Shown here piece by piece: positions 1 to 9,738 of a stretch of DNA of 64,000 bases. Position numbers and translations under genes: made by a program. Below the pieces are notes generated by a model. The model was not told the origin of the DNA. It saw nothing but the letters and a program-made list of their open reading frames with translations, and made no database searches. Source of the DNA: a bacterium (GTDB lineage Bacteria; Cyanobacteriota; Vampirovibrionia; Obscuribacterales; Obscuribacteraceae). Numbering within the stretch: position 1 is the first letter of the stretch; every line of letters starts with the position of its first letter. Location of the stretch: the NCBI GenBank assembly GCA_018062085.1, contig JAGOSY010000003.1, positions 261,215 through 325,214 on the forward strand, given 5' to 3'.

Positions 1-519
1 TGCGTCGATAGCGCTACTTTCTCTTTCAACTTCAGCACGTATTTCTTCAAACTCTTGACGGCTCAACCGGCCTTGAGAAAAAGCCCTAGCGAGTCGACGT
101 TGAATTTCATCCCGACGGACAGAAGCATCCAAGAACCCAGACTTACGATCCCCCAAACTCGCTTCCATATCTTTAACAATTGAGTCTAGATCAAAATGTA
201 AGCGTAAGTTTTCCCATAGGCTAAGGCTACCGTTCGATGCACTAAAGACAGCTTCTTGATCAGCAAGCCTCTGCAAGTCTAGTTTAATACGCTGGCGCTG
301 CAACTGTGTCAGGCGGCCAGCATTGAAAGCATCGTTCAAGCGATTTTCAATCAAGGCAAGGCGAGCATCAAAGTCACTGATTGAACCAGCCACAGCAATG
401 AGTCTGGTATTGTCAGCAGCCACGGCCGGGGCAAGATCACCAAGCCCAATGGTGCCAGCAAGCATTGCTGCTGTAATACTCAACGCTGAAATACTCAACA
501 ATGAAGAAGAACGCTTCAT
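1..519 (-). CDS. Exported protein of unknown function, N-terminal part (runs off left edge)
   Basis: The frame is open from an ATG at 517-519 to the first base of the window, giving 173 codons of the N-terminus; the rest lies outside. A GGAG Shine-Dalgarno sits about 6 nt before the ATG. The first ~35 residues form a Sec signal peptide (MKRSSS start, then an Ala/Leu/Gly-rich core ending near APAVAA). The mature part is helical and charged and carries two similar segments: one near residue 50 (DFDARLALIENRLNDAFNAGRL) is only partly matched by a later stretch ending FSQGRLSRQEFEEI, both of the form 'R-L-x-x-A-F-x-x-G-R-L-(S/T)'. This suggests a short helical repeat protein in the envelope. The family is not recognised. 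Confidence 0.75.
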   Translation of the reverse strand, partial: MKRSSSLLSISALSITAAMLAGTIGLGDLAPAVAADNTRLIAVAGSISDFDARLALIENRLNDAFNAGRLTQLQRQRIKLDLQRLADQEAVFSASNGSLSLWENLRLHFDLDSIVKDMEASLGDRKSGFLDASVRRDEIQRRLARAFSQGRLSRQEFEEIRAEVERESSAIDA

Positions 520-803
520 ACAAATCTCCATCAAACTAATGGTTAGCAATAACCTAGAAATAACCTAGCACGAACTCGGCAGTTGTCAGAAGAAGGCCTT
601 CTAACTGCTTATTCAAGATGTATATTCTATTGCCTTTGTTCCATATTGCATGAAGCCCGGCAGCAGCAGTTGACAACACGCCTCTCTAAAATCACAGAAA
701 TTTCAGCCCAGCGGGCATCCAGTAACGCTTTGATAGAAATGGTAACGAGAAGTTTTATTTTTAGACTTTGCAAGCAGTCCTCAAAACTCAGACCCTTAGC
801 AAC

Positions 804-1493
804 CTATTTGCTCTTTTTATTCTGACCGCGCTTGAGCTTTTGCACGTCATCTTTTACTGCTTTATCAATTTCTTTTCTTAGTTTCTCGTAGGCATCTAGA
901 TCATTAATCAACTGCTGCGCTGCAGTAGCAACCACCATGTTCTTATATGGGGGATTTTGGCAAAGCGACACTAGCTTGTCGACATCAGACGGCAGAGAGG
1001 CAGCGATTACTTTCAACTGAGCCAGTTGAACGACCACATCGGGGTCGAAATCTGGCGGCAACTGCAAAGCTTCGCTTTCAGATTTAATCAGCGGCAATAA
1101 GTAATTGAGTTGCGACGCATAGTACCTGAGCCATTTCTCGCGTGGTGGCAGAAAATCGCCTGTACTTATACTGCCTGTACCATTGATGGCTGGTATCACC
1201 ATTGCACCGACTAAATTGGGGCCACCAACATAGAATGTAACCGGTTGCTGCGTTTCGCAAAAAGTATCCCAAGCTGCACTCTTCAAGTGGTGCCAAACTT
1301 TACCAAGCTCTTTCAAGCTAGCCTCGGCACTGCTAGCAGAAGAAACAACACCACCACTGAGGGGCGAACTAGCTTGAACTGCTGCTGGCTCATCATTATT
1401 AGGAAGGGTCGCACTGGTATCAGCCCAAACACTGTTGGATGTGCACAAAATTATTACAACCAAGAACGAAATGCGCGGCACAAAATAGTTCAT
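804..1493 (-). CDS. Exported protein of unknown function
   Basis: 229 residues. The first ~24 residues are a signal peptide (hydrophobic core SFLVVIILC, cleavage near VWA-DT). A Ser/Ala-rich linker follows, then a mostly helical domain with a Lys/Arg-rich C-terminus ending in KRGQNKKSK. No enzymatic motif is visible. The ATG overlaps the stop codon of the upstream membrane protein gene by 4 nt (ATGA), so the two are almost certainly co-transcribed and translationally coupled. It probably acts in the periplasm next to that membrane protein. The function is unknown. Confidence 0.75.
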   Translation of the reverse strand: MNYFVPRISFLVVIILCTSNSVWADTSATLPNNDEPAAVQASSPLSGGVVSSASSAEASLKELGKVWHHLKSAAWDTFCETQQPVTFYVGGPNLVGAMVIPAINGTGSISTGDFLPPREKWLRYYASQLNYLLPLIKSESEALQLPPDFDPDVVVQLAQLKVIAASLPSDVDKLVSLCQNPPYKNMVVATAAQQLINDLDAYEKLRKEIDKAVKDDVQKLKRGQNKKSK

Positions 1494-2401
1494 GGCTTTT
1501 CTCCTGGCTCTTGGTCTGCTGTATGAGAAAGGCCAGAATCAGGTTCAGAATCTGGAGCCTGTTCAAGGGGGATAATTGGAGCGCCTAAGCCATGCTGATT
1601 AGGACTAGGAGTAGGAGTAGGAGTAGGGGTAAGAGGCACAGTCTTAACTAATCTATGACTCTCCTCGAATTCTTCTTGGGTCGGCAGGGCAAAACGCAGA
1701 CCTTCAATACCGGCGAAATCATCTGGTGCCGTATTCTTCACAAGTTGTCGATAGAGATCTGCTGTGGCCAGCGAAATAAGCATGTTGACCGGTATTAAGC
1801 CAATGAAGAACATCATGGTGCCCAGCGATTTTAAAACATGAAAGAGCAGTACCATCAAGAATATATTGAGCCGCGCTCCACGGCTAGCGATCCAACTGGC
1901 TCTAATAGATTCGATGGGGCCAATTTCTTTATCAACAATAAAGTATGAATAGAACTGCACGGCAATGCTGACTAATACACCAGGAACAATAAAACAAATA
2001 TAGCCCCAGAACAACATGAAGTTGAAGCAAAAATTTCCCATAACATAGGTAAACATCTGCTTGCTAGCAGAAAAAAGATCAGAAACTTTCGCATCTTCTC
2101 CGTCTAATACGCGCAGATAGACATTGATCATACCCAGCTCTAGAATAGCGTTTACAACTAAAGACAGAACACCAGCAACAAAGCCAAATAGCGTGCGAAT
2201 TACTGCTTGGTCTTTGGGTATGAACAATGTCAGCACGAAAGAGATCAATGCAAAAGCAGCCGGTATCACCCACGATACTGCCATAACCAAAAGCAAGGGA
2301 ACAAACTGCCGCTTAGTATGCGCCCAACCAACAGAAAAAGCGCTCTCAATAGAGATCTTTTCGGGCTTAAAGACGACATTACCTTGAATTGGTCCTTGCA
2401 C
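1490..2401 (-). CDS. Multipass membrane protein with Pro-Thr repeat tail
   Basis: 303 residues with a GTG start and a weak GAGAA ribosome-binding site. About six hydrophobic segments span residues 30-220. The layout resembles the YciC / DUF975 / glycerophosphodiester-phosphodiesterase membrane-domain superfamily: an N-terminal cytoplasmic helix ISIESAFSVGWAHTKRQ, then paired helices with conserved Pro/Gly. That family assignment is tentative. The C-terminus is a disordered acidic tail that starts with a (PT)n run encoded by a TAGGAG-type hexamer repeat near 1608-1625, which could change in length. The gene is coupled by a 4-nt overlap to the exported protein downstream. Confidence 0.75.
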   Translation of the reverse strand: MQGPIQGNVVFKPEKISIESAFSVGWAHTKRQFVPLLLVMAVSWVIPAAFALISFVLTLFIPKDQAVIRTLFGFVAGVLSLVVNAILELGMINVYLRVLDGEDAKVSDLFSASKQMFTYVMGNFCFNFMLFWGYICFIVPGVLVSIAVQFYSYFIVDKEIGPIESIRASWIASRGARLNIFLMVLLFHVLKSLGTMMFFIGLIPVNMLISLATADLYRQLVKNTAPDDFAGIEGLRFALPTQEEFEESHRLVKTVPLTPTPTPTPSPNQHGLGAPIIPLEQAPDSEPDSGLSHTADQEPGEKP

Positions 2402-2430
2402 TAATATTCTCAGCTACCAGAGCTGCTCCT

Positions 2431-4428
2431 TTAAGATTTGTCGCCATCTGTCGTAACAGGTAGAACAGCTAGGAGATCTCCCCAGAGGAAACCCTGACCG
2501 TAGTTAATTCCCATTTCTTTGAGCAAAGGAAGATCATTGCGATCTTCGATTCCTTCCGCCACTATCTCAGCACCTAAAGATTTAGCAACGTTTGCCAGCC
2601 TGCGCAACAATCTGGCTTTTGAAGGCTCAACAGAAATTCCTGACACATATTTTCTATCAACTTTAACCAAATCAGGTTCAAGCAAGATCAAAGTTTCAAG
2701 CGAGCTTCGACCAAAACCAACGTCATCAATGGCTACCAATATGCCAGCTTGTTTCAAGGCATTGATTGCTTCTCGCAGATAGCCGGGCTCGGTTATAAAC
2801 TGCTGCTCACTAATCTCTAAACAATAGGTGGTGCCATTGCGCTCTTGAGGAAAGAGTTTAATCAAGTTCTCAACTGGGGTCTCAAGCAAAGTTGAAGGGA
2901 ACAGATTGACATGTAGACGCATGTTGCGCCCAACATTTGGTGCATCTTCAAGACAGAGTTGCAAGCACTGCAAATCGACTGTTGTGAGAATATTGTTTTC
3001 TATGCAAATACGGAAAAAATCAGCAGGGCTCTCAAAAGAACCATCAGGACCGCGGGTCAAAACCTCATAGCCAGCGATTTTCTCGCTGTTAAGATCCATT
3101 ATTGGTTGATAGACAGTGCGAAACTGTGTGCTATCGCAGAGCTGAGCGACAATACTCTTTGGCGTTGGCTGATCATCTTCAGCCTTTTCTAAACCATGAT
3201 CACGAGCCAGCGAAACCTTGTTCTTGCCACCGGCTTTACTGCGCTTCAGTGCAGTGCGCGATAAAGTCACCACCTCATTAACAGAAGCAATGCGCAAAGG
3301 AAGATTGGCCAAACCAAGACTAGCGCTAACATGCACCACATCTTGCGCACCACGCAATGGCGTATCGGCGATAGCTACGCGAATGCGCTCAGCTACCCGC
3401 ATGCCATACGCGAGCTGGGTATCTGGCAACAAGACAAGGAACTCATCACCGCCCACCCGAGCAACATGATCTGATGGGCGCAGAGTGCCTTTGATACGCT
3501 TAGCCACTTCTTTTAGGACAATATCGCCAGTACTGTGGCCAAAAGCATCATTGATTTTGTGAAAATCGTCGCAATTGATGAGCATGGCAATTAAATGACC
3601 GCCACTGCGACCGACACGGTTATCTTCGGCTTTCAGTACCTGCTCAAGACCGCGCACGTTTGACACTTCGGTAAGAAAATCGACATTGGCCAGGCGATCT
3701 AGCTGTTCGTGAGCTAGTTTCAACTCAGCTTTGAGACTCTCAAGGTCACCAATCGGAGTTTGACCAGCAGAACCTGAGTCACTCGAATCTGAACTAGAGT
3801 CTGAACTATAGTCGTCACTGCCACGCAGTAAAAAGACTCCATAGACACCTGCAAAAGTTGCAAGCAGCAAAAATATCAAAGGCAATGAATTGCCACGGGC
3901 CTTAACGTCTCCGCTGTAGTAGCCCCGCAAGGCCTGAGCCTCGTCTTGCTCTAGAGCCAACAAAACTCTAGATAAATGAGCGGCGTCACGTAACTCTCTT
4001 GTAGTAAGCAGCAATTGACGAGCAGAAGCGGCTCCTTTCTCTTGTCTGAGCTGAGCGTCCAAACTCAATTCATCAAGAATTAGACCCAACTGATTGGCGA
4101 CTTCTCGAACCTGCTCACTATTGCCGTAGTTACCATTGTCCAAAGCCTTCAAAGTAAACAAATGCTGCTTAAGATTATCAGCCGACTCGGCAAAAGATTG
4201 AAACTGTAGCCGGTCACCAGTAATTAAATAGCGCTGGTTAGCAAGTAGTGTGTCCTTAAATGATTCGCGCATCTCCTGCAGCTGATCGATGGCCCGAAGC
4301 CTGGTATCAAGCCACCTATCGCCCCGACTCTGGCCAAAACCAGTCAAAGCAGATAGACAGCCAGCGGCCATCAGACAAAGGCTGGTCAATAAGAAAGCTA
4401 TGCTCTTGTTCTGCTGTGAGCGGTTCAT
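2431..4428 (-). CDS. Membrane-bound GGDEF/EAL signalling protein (cyclic di-GMP turnover)
   Basis: 665 residues. An N-terminal TM helix (~10-30), an extracytoplasmic helical sensor of CHASE3 type (~35-175) and a second TM (~181-201) are followed by an Asp/Ser-rich linker. The GGDEF domain (~240-410) has an intact active site, RVGGDEF at ~325-331. The EAL-type domain (~430-655) reads EVL instead of EAL, but keeps the other metal/substrate residues: the N in HVNLFP, ECE-like EISE, the DD in AIDDVGFG, K in VKVDRK, E in AEGIED and Q in GQGF. Known biology: GGDEF domains make c-di-GMP and EAL domains hydrolyse it. Both activities look possible here; EVL is a tolerated variant in some active enzymes. 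The ribosome-binding site is weak. Confidence 0.9.
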   Translation of the reverse strand: MNRSQQNKSIAFLLTSLCLMAAGCLSALTGFGQSRGDRWLDTRLRAIDQLQEMRESFKDTLLANQRYLITGDRLQFQSFAESADNLKQHLFTLKALDNGNYGNSEQVREVANQLGLILDELSLDAQLRQEKGAASARQLLLTTRELRDAAHLSRVLLALEQDEAQALRGYYSGDVKARGNSLPLIFLLLATFAGVYGVFLLRGSDDYSSDSSSDSSDSGSAGQTPIGDLESLKAELKLAHEQLDRLANVDFLTEVSNVRGLEQVLKAEDNRVGRSGGHLIAMLINCDDFHKINDAFGHSTGDIVLKEVAKRIKGTLRPSDHVARVGGDEFLVLLPDTQLAYGMRVAERIRVAIADTPLRGAQDVVHVSASLGLANLPLRIASVNEVVTLSRTALKRSKAGGKNKVSLARDHGLEKAEDDQPTPKSIVAQLCDSTQFRTVYQPIMDLNSEKIAGYEVLTRGPDGSFESPADFFRICIENNILTTVDLQCLQLCLEDAPNVGRNMRLHVNLFPSTLLETPVENLIKLFPQERNGTTYCLEISEQQFITEPGYLREAINALKQAGILVAIDDVGFGRSSLETLILLEPDLVKVDRKYVSGISVEPSKARLLRRLANVAKSLGAEIVAEGIEDRNDLPLLKEMGINYGQGFLWGDLLAVLPVTTDGDKS

Positions 4429-4578
4429 CGCTGGTAGATGCTATCTCGATTATGGCTTAGGGGCAATGCCCAGAAACCTTCTATATCTATTCTTCTTTCC
4501 TAGTACACAAAATACAGCTGACCTAAACTTATGTATGCAGAGCAAAATAGTTATCAGACTGTAAAAGGCCATCCAAGT

Positions 4579-7206
4579 CTAATACTCGAATGGCACCGGG
4601 TCAGCAAGAAAGAGCTTGCATTGAGGATTATTCTTCTCAAAATCTGCCTTGATTGTCTGCTCATAGGCACTCGGTACGTGCTTACCAAGGCAAAGGGTGC
4701 CTAGATTCTTCAGCTTCTTCAAGTAACGCAGACCATAGAGAGTAACTTTGGTATTAGACAAGTCAAGCACAACCAGCTGCTGCATTTTGATCAAGTTCGG
4801 CAAATCTTTGTCGCTAATATTGGTAGAAGCCAGAGAGAGTTGGTTGACTTTGCCAAGCTCAGTTAAAGCAGGCAATGCGCCACCATTGATGCGTGGATTC
4901 TTGCTGCAATCAAGATTCTGCAGATTACGCAATGGTTTAAGCACAGAAAAGACTTCATTACCAAGATCTAGATTTGAAAGATCAAGATTGATCAAAGACT
5001 TCTCAAGATTAGGCGATGAGGCCAAAGTTTTGATGCCACCAAGAGTGATGCCTGACCCGCCTACGCCGAGGGTTGTCAGCTTCATTTTCCTAGCTATTAG
5101 CTCCGCAGCGCGGTCATCAATATGAGTATTACCCACATACAAATTTTTTAGAGTCGGAATATCAATCAGGTAACTAAGGCCTTTGACATCGATATTGGTA
5201 CCATTGAGCCAGAGGTGTTCGAGAGGCAAATGCGCTAGATATTTAAGCCCTTCATTATCTATTCTTGTCTTGCGTAAACTGACCATTCGCAGCTTCTTTT
5301 GCTTTAAAAAAGCAGGCATTGACTTGTTAGTCATGTTCTCAATGCCCTTAGAGCGAAATTCAGCTAGATTTATACCGCTCATAAGATTAGAACGTGCCAC
5401 ACTATCATCATTTTCATCTGGAGACAGCCCGCTCAAACTGGCAGCACTAGACGGTGATGTAGAGGCCACCGCAACAGGTGATTTCGCAGAGCTTAATGTC
5501 TGGGTTTTAGGCGGTTGTGTACCACTTCTAGACGAAAACAATGAGTAGGCAAAGAAGGACAAACCAGACAAAGCCAGTAAAGCACCAACTACAGCAAATG
5601 CTTTTTGCTGAACTGAAAAAGTTGCCAGGCCCTGAATTCGCCTAGGGTCTGCCTGATCGCCTTGGTCTGCGCCAGACTCTTCCTGGGTTTCTACTTCAAT
5701 TGGGCGCGAAAGATCGCGTTCCGTTACAGCGCCACCACCAGCAGTATAAGCACGAGTAACATCTTGCAATTTAGTCTTAGGAGAGGCTGCTGCTACAGCA
5801 GGCATAGACTTCATCACCCTATCAACATCAGTCTTGTCGATGTCTGTTCTGTCTGCATCTGTTTTAGAGTGTGCAGATGACGTTGACCCTTGTGTTGGTG
5901 TTGGCACCATACGCGCCAGCGAACCAGGAATGCTCAACTTAGCCGAACTGCCTCCTCGTTCAAGGGCACTGCCCGGAAGAGCACTGGGATGCAACAGTCC
6001 CAATTGACTAGAAATACCAATTAAAATTTTGCGCACAGCATCGGCCGACTGATAGCGATCAGCTGGTGCCTTCTCTAGTAGGTGCATAACAACATGCTCA
6101 AGATCTGCGGGGAAATCGAGCCCAAGGGAAGCCTCTTTCAATGAAGCTGGCTTTTCAGTAAGATGCAAATCCATAGTTTGAAATTTCTGCTCACCGACAA
6201 ATGGTGGCGCACCAGTAAGACAGGCATACATGACACAACCAAGCGAATAAAGATCTGAGCGGTAGTCAATTTTATGGCTTTGAATCTGCTCAGGGCTCAT
6301 GTACAAAGGCGTGCCCAAAGCCTCACCAGTTTTGGTCAAACTCTGCATAGTGTTATCGTCATCATCAAGCAGCTTAGCAATTCCAAAATCAAGCAGCTTG
6401 ACGTGAACAACACCATCATCACCCATGGTGAGCATGATATTGCTTGGCTTAATATCGCGGTGCACAATGCCTTTACTGTGGGCAACCGCTAAACCATCTA
6501 GCAGCTCCAGAAAAATAGGCATAGCTTCGGCAATATTAAGTGTCACTCTCTCTTTAATCACTTCAGAGAGTGTGACACCTTCAACGTGCTCCATCACCAT
6601 ATAGGGGCGATCTAGTTCGTCAATTCCAAAGTCATTAATGGCAACAATTACAGGATGGTGCAAAGCACTGGCAGCTTTACCTTCCTGGTGAAAACGCATT
6701 CGCGCCTTGGCCGAAGCAAGATTGCTCTTAAGCATCTTGATAGCGACTAGGCGATCTAAGAAAATCTGGCGAGCCAAATAAATGACGCCCATGCCCCCAG
6801 CACCGATGACTGAGAGCAACTCATACTTACCAACATAAATGGTGTCCAAAAGTTCGTCGCGCTTATCAGGATCGTTAGCAACAACAGCCTTCGACTGTAG
6901 ATTAGCAATGGCGTCGGGCCTTAGACTAGCGTAGTCATCACCGAAAGACATATATGGCTGGCTCGGACCACCAGAGGAGCCCAAATCATCGCCATCACCT
7001 TCCTCGGAAGAAGCCGAGAAATGGCCGGATGGTTGATTTTCGCTACCTTCTGCCACTAGCCTAGTTTCCTCATCAAGCTCTTTCTGATTATAGGACAGTC
7101 GCGCCCTAGCTGCACCCGATGTGGAAGGTAAGGTTTTATCTTGAGGCCCCCACGAAAATGTCGATTGATTGGGGCTGGGTGTAGTATCTGATTGATCGTT
7201 TTTCAT
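4579..7206 (-). CDS. Membrane Ser/Thr protein kinase with C-terminal leucine-rich repeats
   Basis: A PknB-type eukaryotic-like kinase. Numbering from the farthest upstream ATG (7296), the kinase domain spans ~155-430: glycine loop GAGGMG (~165-170), catalytic lysine in VAIKML (~187), HRDIKPSN (~279) and DFG (~303). A long linker follows, with Thr-Asp repeats, then one TM helix (~595-612). The extracytoplasmic part (~690-890) consists of about seven leucine-rich repeats of the bacterial LxxLxLxxTxI type. I choose the ATG at 7206 (MKNDQSD) because the upstream residues look non-coding, but no start has a good ribosome-binding site, so 7266 or 7296 remain possible. The layout is a receptor kinase: LRRs outside the membrane, catalytic domain inside. 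The ligand is unknown. Confidence 0.9.
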   Translation of the reverse strand: MKNDQSDTTPSPNQSTFSWGPQDKTLPSTSGAARARLSYNQKELDEETRLVAEGSENQPSGHFSASSEEGDGDDLGSSGGPSQPYMSFGDDYASLRPDAIANLQSKAVVANDPDKRDELLDTIYVGKYELLSVIGAGGMGVIYLARQIFLDRLVAIKMLKSNLASAKARMRFHQEGKAASALHHPVIVAINDFGIDELDRPYMVMEHVEGVTLSEVIKERVTLNIAEAMPIFLELLDGLAVAHSKGIVHRDIKPSNIMLTMGDDGVVHVKLLDFGIAKLLDDDDNTMQSLTKTGEALGTPLYMSPEQIQSHKIDYRSDLYSLGCVMYACLTGAPPFVGEQKFQTMDLHLTEKPASLKEASLGLDFPADLEHVVMHLLEKAPADRYQSADAVRKILIGISSQLGLLHPSALPGSALERGGSSAKLSIPGSLARMVPTPTQGSTSSAHSKTDADRTDIDKTDVDRVMKSMPAVAAASPKTKLQDVTRAYTAGGGAVTERDLSRPIEVETQEESGADQGDQADPRRIQGLATFSVQQKAFAVVGALLALSGLSFFAYSLFSSRSGTQPPKTQTLSSAKSPVAVASTSPSSAASLSGLSPDENDDSVARSNLMSGINLAEFRSKGIENMTNKSMPAFLKQKKLRMVSLRKTRIDNEGLKYLAHLPLEHLWLNGTNIDVKGLSYLIDIPTLKNLYVGNTHIDDRAAELIARKMKLTTLGVGGSGITLGGIKTLASSPNLEKSLINLDLSNLDLGNEVFSVLKPLRNLQNLDCSKNPRINGGALPALTELGKVNQLSLASTNISDKDLPNLIKMQQLVVLDLSNTKVTLYGLRYLKKLKNLGTLCLGKHVPSAYEQTIKADFEKNNPQCKLFLADPVPFEY

Positions 7207-7349
7207 GGCCAACAACAGTAGACGAATTGCAGTAAGAATTACAGTAGAAGAATTGCAACAGTGCATAACAAAGAAGCGCACCGAAAACGATACCACAGTA
7301 TATTCACTACGCTGCCCTTATTGAGCCGCGAATCTACTAGGAGATAGCA

Positions 7350-7383
7350 AAAGCTCGGAGCTCTATTGAGAACTCCGAGCTTT
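7350..7383 (-). terminator. Rho-independent terminator of glnN
   Basis: There is an 11-bp perfect stem (AAAGCTCGGAG / CTCCGAGCTTT) whose inner bases can extend it by a CTC/GAG pairing. On the minus strand it ends in TTTTGC. It lies 30 nt past the stop codon of glnN and before the kinase gene, so it ends the glnN transcript. Confidence 0.8.
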
Positions 7384-7413
7384 CAATTATCAGACCCTGT
7401 CTAAATCTATTTT

Positions 7414-9684
7414 TTAGTAGATATAGAGCATTTCACGGAACTTAGGCAGCGGCCAGAGAGCATCATCCACGATAGTCTCAAGTTTATCGGCACCTTCGCG
7501 AACAGAATCCATGGCCGGAATTATTCGCTCTTGGTAGAACCTAGCTTTACGAAGTAAATCTACTTCACCGTGGTCGCCATTGTCGTCTTTCTTGCCCTCT
7601 AGAATGAGGGCTTCAAGCTTATCAATGGCCACTTGCAAGGAAGAAACCTTATCGCAAACATGCTTGAGAAGGTTCTCTTGTTCATCAAGGTTAATTCCAC
7701 TCACCGCCGCTTTGGTGGTAGCAATTGTTTGAGCCAACTTCAATTGATACTCAAGTGCAGCCGGAAGAATAATTGTGCGTGCAATATTTGCAGTCAGCAA
7801 TGATTCGATATTGACAGTCTTGCAATACGATTCAAGTTGCACGTTGTAGCGGCTGAAGAGTTCATCTTCTTGCAGCACTTCGTACTTCTTGAAGAGCTCT
7901 GTCACTTCTTTCTCATTAAGGACCGGAAGAGCGTCCACAGTATTCCTCAAGTTCGGCAAACCGCGACGGGCAGCTTCATCGTGCCAAGCTTTTGAATAAT
8001 TGTCGCCGTTGAACAAGATGCGCTCATTCTCAACCAATGTCTTGCGCACTACTTTTTCAGCAGCAGCATTAGCATCAAGACCACCCTTAATCTCAGCAGC
8101 GATGGCTGTAGCAACAAAGTCCATCGACTCAGCTACGATTGTGTTAAGTACGGTGTTTGGCCAAGCGATTGATTGGCTAGAGCCAACAGCGCGGAACTCA
8201 AACTTATTGCCAGTAAAGGCAAATGGCGAGGTCCTGTTTCTGTCAGAATCATCACGTGGAAGATCAGGCAAAGTAGATACTCCAAACTGAAGAACCTTGC
8301 CGATTTCGCCCAGAATCTCTTTCTTTCCAGCGATCAATGTTTGTACAACTGCTGAGAGCTTATCACCAAGATAAATGCTCATGATAGCCGGTGGAGCCTC
8401 ATTGGCACCAAGTCTATGGTCGTTACCAGCAGAAGCAATACTGGCTCTGAGTAAATGACCATATTTATTGATAGCGCGAATAACAGCTGTCAATACAACA
8501 ATGAATTGCAAGTTGTCGTGTGGTGTTGTGCCAGGCTCAAGCAAGTTGTTGCCTTGATCATCGGCCATCGACCAATTATTGTGCTTGCCACTGCCGTTGA
8601 CACCACTGAATGGCTTCTCATGGAAGAGGCAACGCAAACCGTGCTTCTGAGCTGTTTTACGGAAGACTTCCATCAACAGCATGTTGTGGTCAACTGCAAC
8701 GTTGCTATATTCAAATACAGGCGCAACTTCAAACTGAGCTGGTGCAACTTCGTTGTGACGGGTCTTAACTGGTACACCAAGCTTGTAGCACTCAGCTTCG
8801 GTGTCCATCATGAAAGCCAATACACGCTCTTTAATAGAACCCCAATAATGGTCTTCCATTTCTTGGCCACGTGGTGGCTTAGCGCCAAACAAGGCACGCC
8901 CACTGTTAATCAAGTCAGGACGCGACATGTAATAGGCTTCATCGATCAAGAAATATTCTTGCTCAGCGCCCACAGTGCAATTGACACGCTTAACTTCTTT
9001 GTTGCCGAGCAATTTGAGAAGATGCACGCTTTGCTTGTTGAGAGCTTCTAGTGAGCGCAGCAGTGGTGTCTTCTTATCGAGCGCATGACCAGAATAAGAG
9101 CAAAATACTGTAGGTATGCAGAGGGTTTTGCCATTAGTACTTTCCATCAAGAAAGCAGGGCTGGTAGGGTCCCAACCGGTATAGCCACGGGCCTCAAATG
9201 TCGATCTGATACCACCAGACGGGAAGCTCGAAGCATCAGGTTCACCCTGAATCAAAAGCTTGCCAGAAAACTCGAGAATTGCTCCTCCATCTTCTGCACT
9301 TGATACCAAGAAGGAATCATGCTTCTCAGCAGTCAACCCAGTCAGTGGATGGAACCAATGGGTGAAGTGAGTGGCACCTTTAGAAAGAGCCCAGTCTTTC
9401 ATAGCATTAGCGACGATATCGGCCATCGATGGGTGAAGCGCTTCGCCGAAGTCTAGACAACGCACCAAAGCCTTGTATACATGCTTAGGTAGGAGCTTGC
9501 GCATAACAGCACGATTGAAGACATTCTGCCCGAATACTTCCGATACAGTAACCTTACTGAAGTCAACAGACATCTGCACTGGCTCACGCCCTTGCACTGT
9601 TCTCTTAGCGGCACCACGCGCATCAGCGTGAGGTGACGAGGATGTACGGCCCGTCATTGCATACCCTCTCTCTTTTACTGTCAT
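7414..9684 (-). CDS. glnN: Glutamine synthetase type III
   Basis: 756 residues, within the usual ~700-750 range of GSIII. It makes glutamine from glutamate, ammonia and ATP in the cytoplasm. Family signatures are visible in order: the N-terminal GSIII domain (VFGQNVFN...), the ATP/Glu-site motif GAEQEYFLID, HNEVAPAQFEVAP, the diagnostic HEKPFSGVNGSGKHNNWSM, RLGANEAPPAIMS, and the C-terminal FAFTGNKFEFRAVGS. Starts: the ATG at 9684 has AAGGA close by; an internal ATG ten codons in (MTGRTSS) has a well-spaced GAGAGAGG and could be the true start. Its own terminator follows at 7350-7383. GSIII replaces or supplements GlnA in Bacteroidetes and many Cyanobacteria. Confidence 0.97.
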   Translation of the reverse strand: MTVKERGYAMTGRTSSSPHADARGAAKRTVQGREPVQMSVDFSKVTVSEVFGQNVFNRAVMRKLLPKHVYKALVRCLDFGEALHPSMADIVANAMKDWALSKGATHFTHWFHPLTGLTAEKHDSFLVSSAEDGGAILEFSGKLLIQGEPDASSFPSGGIRSTFEARGYTGWDPTSPAFLMESTNGKTLCIPTVFCSYSGHALDKKTPLLRSLEALNKQSVHLLKLLGNKEVKRVNCTVGAEQEYFLIDEAYYMSRPDLINSGRALFGAKPPRGQEMEDHYWGSIKERVLAFMMDTEAECYKLGVPVKTRHNEVAPAQFEVAPVFEYSNVAVDHNMLLMEVFRKTAQKHGLRCLFHEKPFSGVNGSGKHNNWSMADDQGNNLLEPGTTPHDNLQFIVVLTAVIRAINKYGHLLRASIASAGNDHRLGANEAPPAIMSIYLGDKLSAVVQTLIAGKKEILGEIGKVLQFGVSTLPDLPRDDSDRNRTSPFAFTGNKFEFRAVGSSQSIAWPNTVLNTIVAESMDFVATAIAAEIKGGLDANAAAEKVVRKTLVENERILFNGDNYSKAWHDEAARRGLPNLRNTVDALPVLNEKEVTELFKKYEVLQEDELFSRYNVQLESYCKTVNIESLLTANIARTIILPAALEYQLKLAQTIATTKAAVSGINLDEQENLLKHVCDKVSSLQVAIDKLEALILEGKKDDNGDHGEVDLLRKARFYQERIIPAMDSVREGADKLETIVDDALWPLPKFREMLYIY

Positions 9685-9738
9685 TTCCTTACCTCGTTGA
9701 AATTGTTTCTGTTAAGAAGCTAGAAATCGAATTACTAG

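Noticed and set aside
583..825. Open frame of 80 codons on the plus strand
   Set aside because: No ribosome-binding site, atypical composition, and it overlaps the end of the exported protein gene on the other strand.
8455..9051. 198-codon plus frame inside glnN
   Set aside because: Antisense shadow of a strongly conserved enzyme gene; Cys/Trp-rich composition unlike real proteins.
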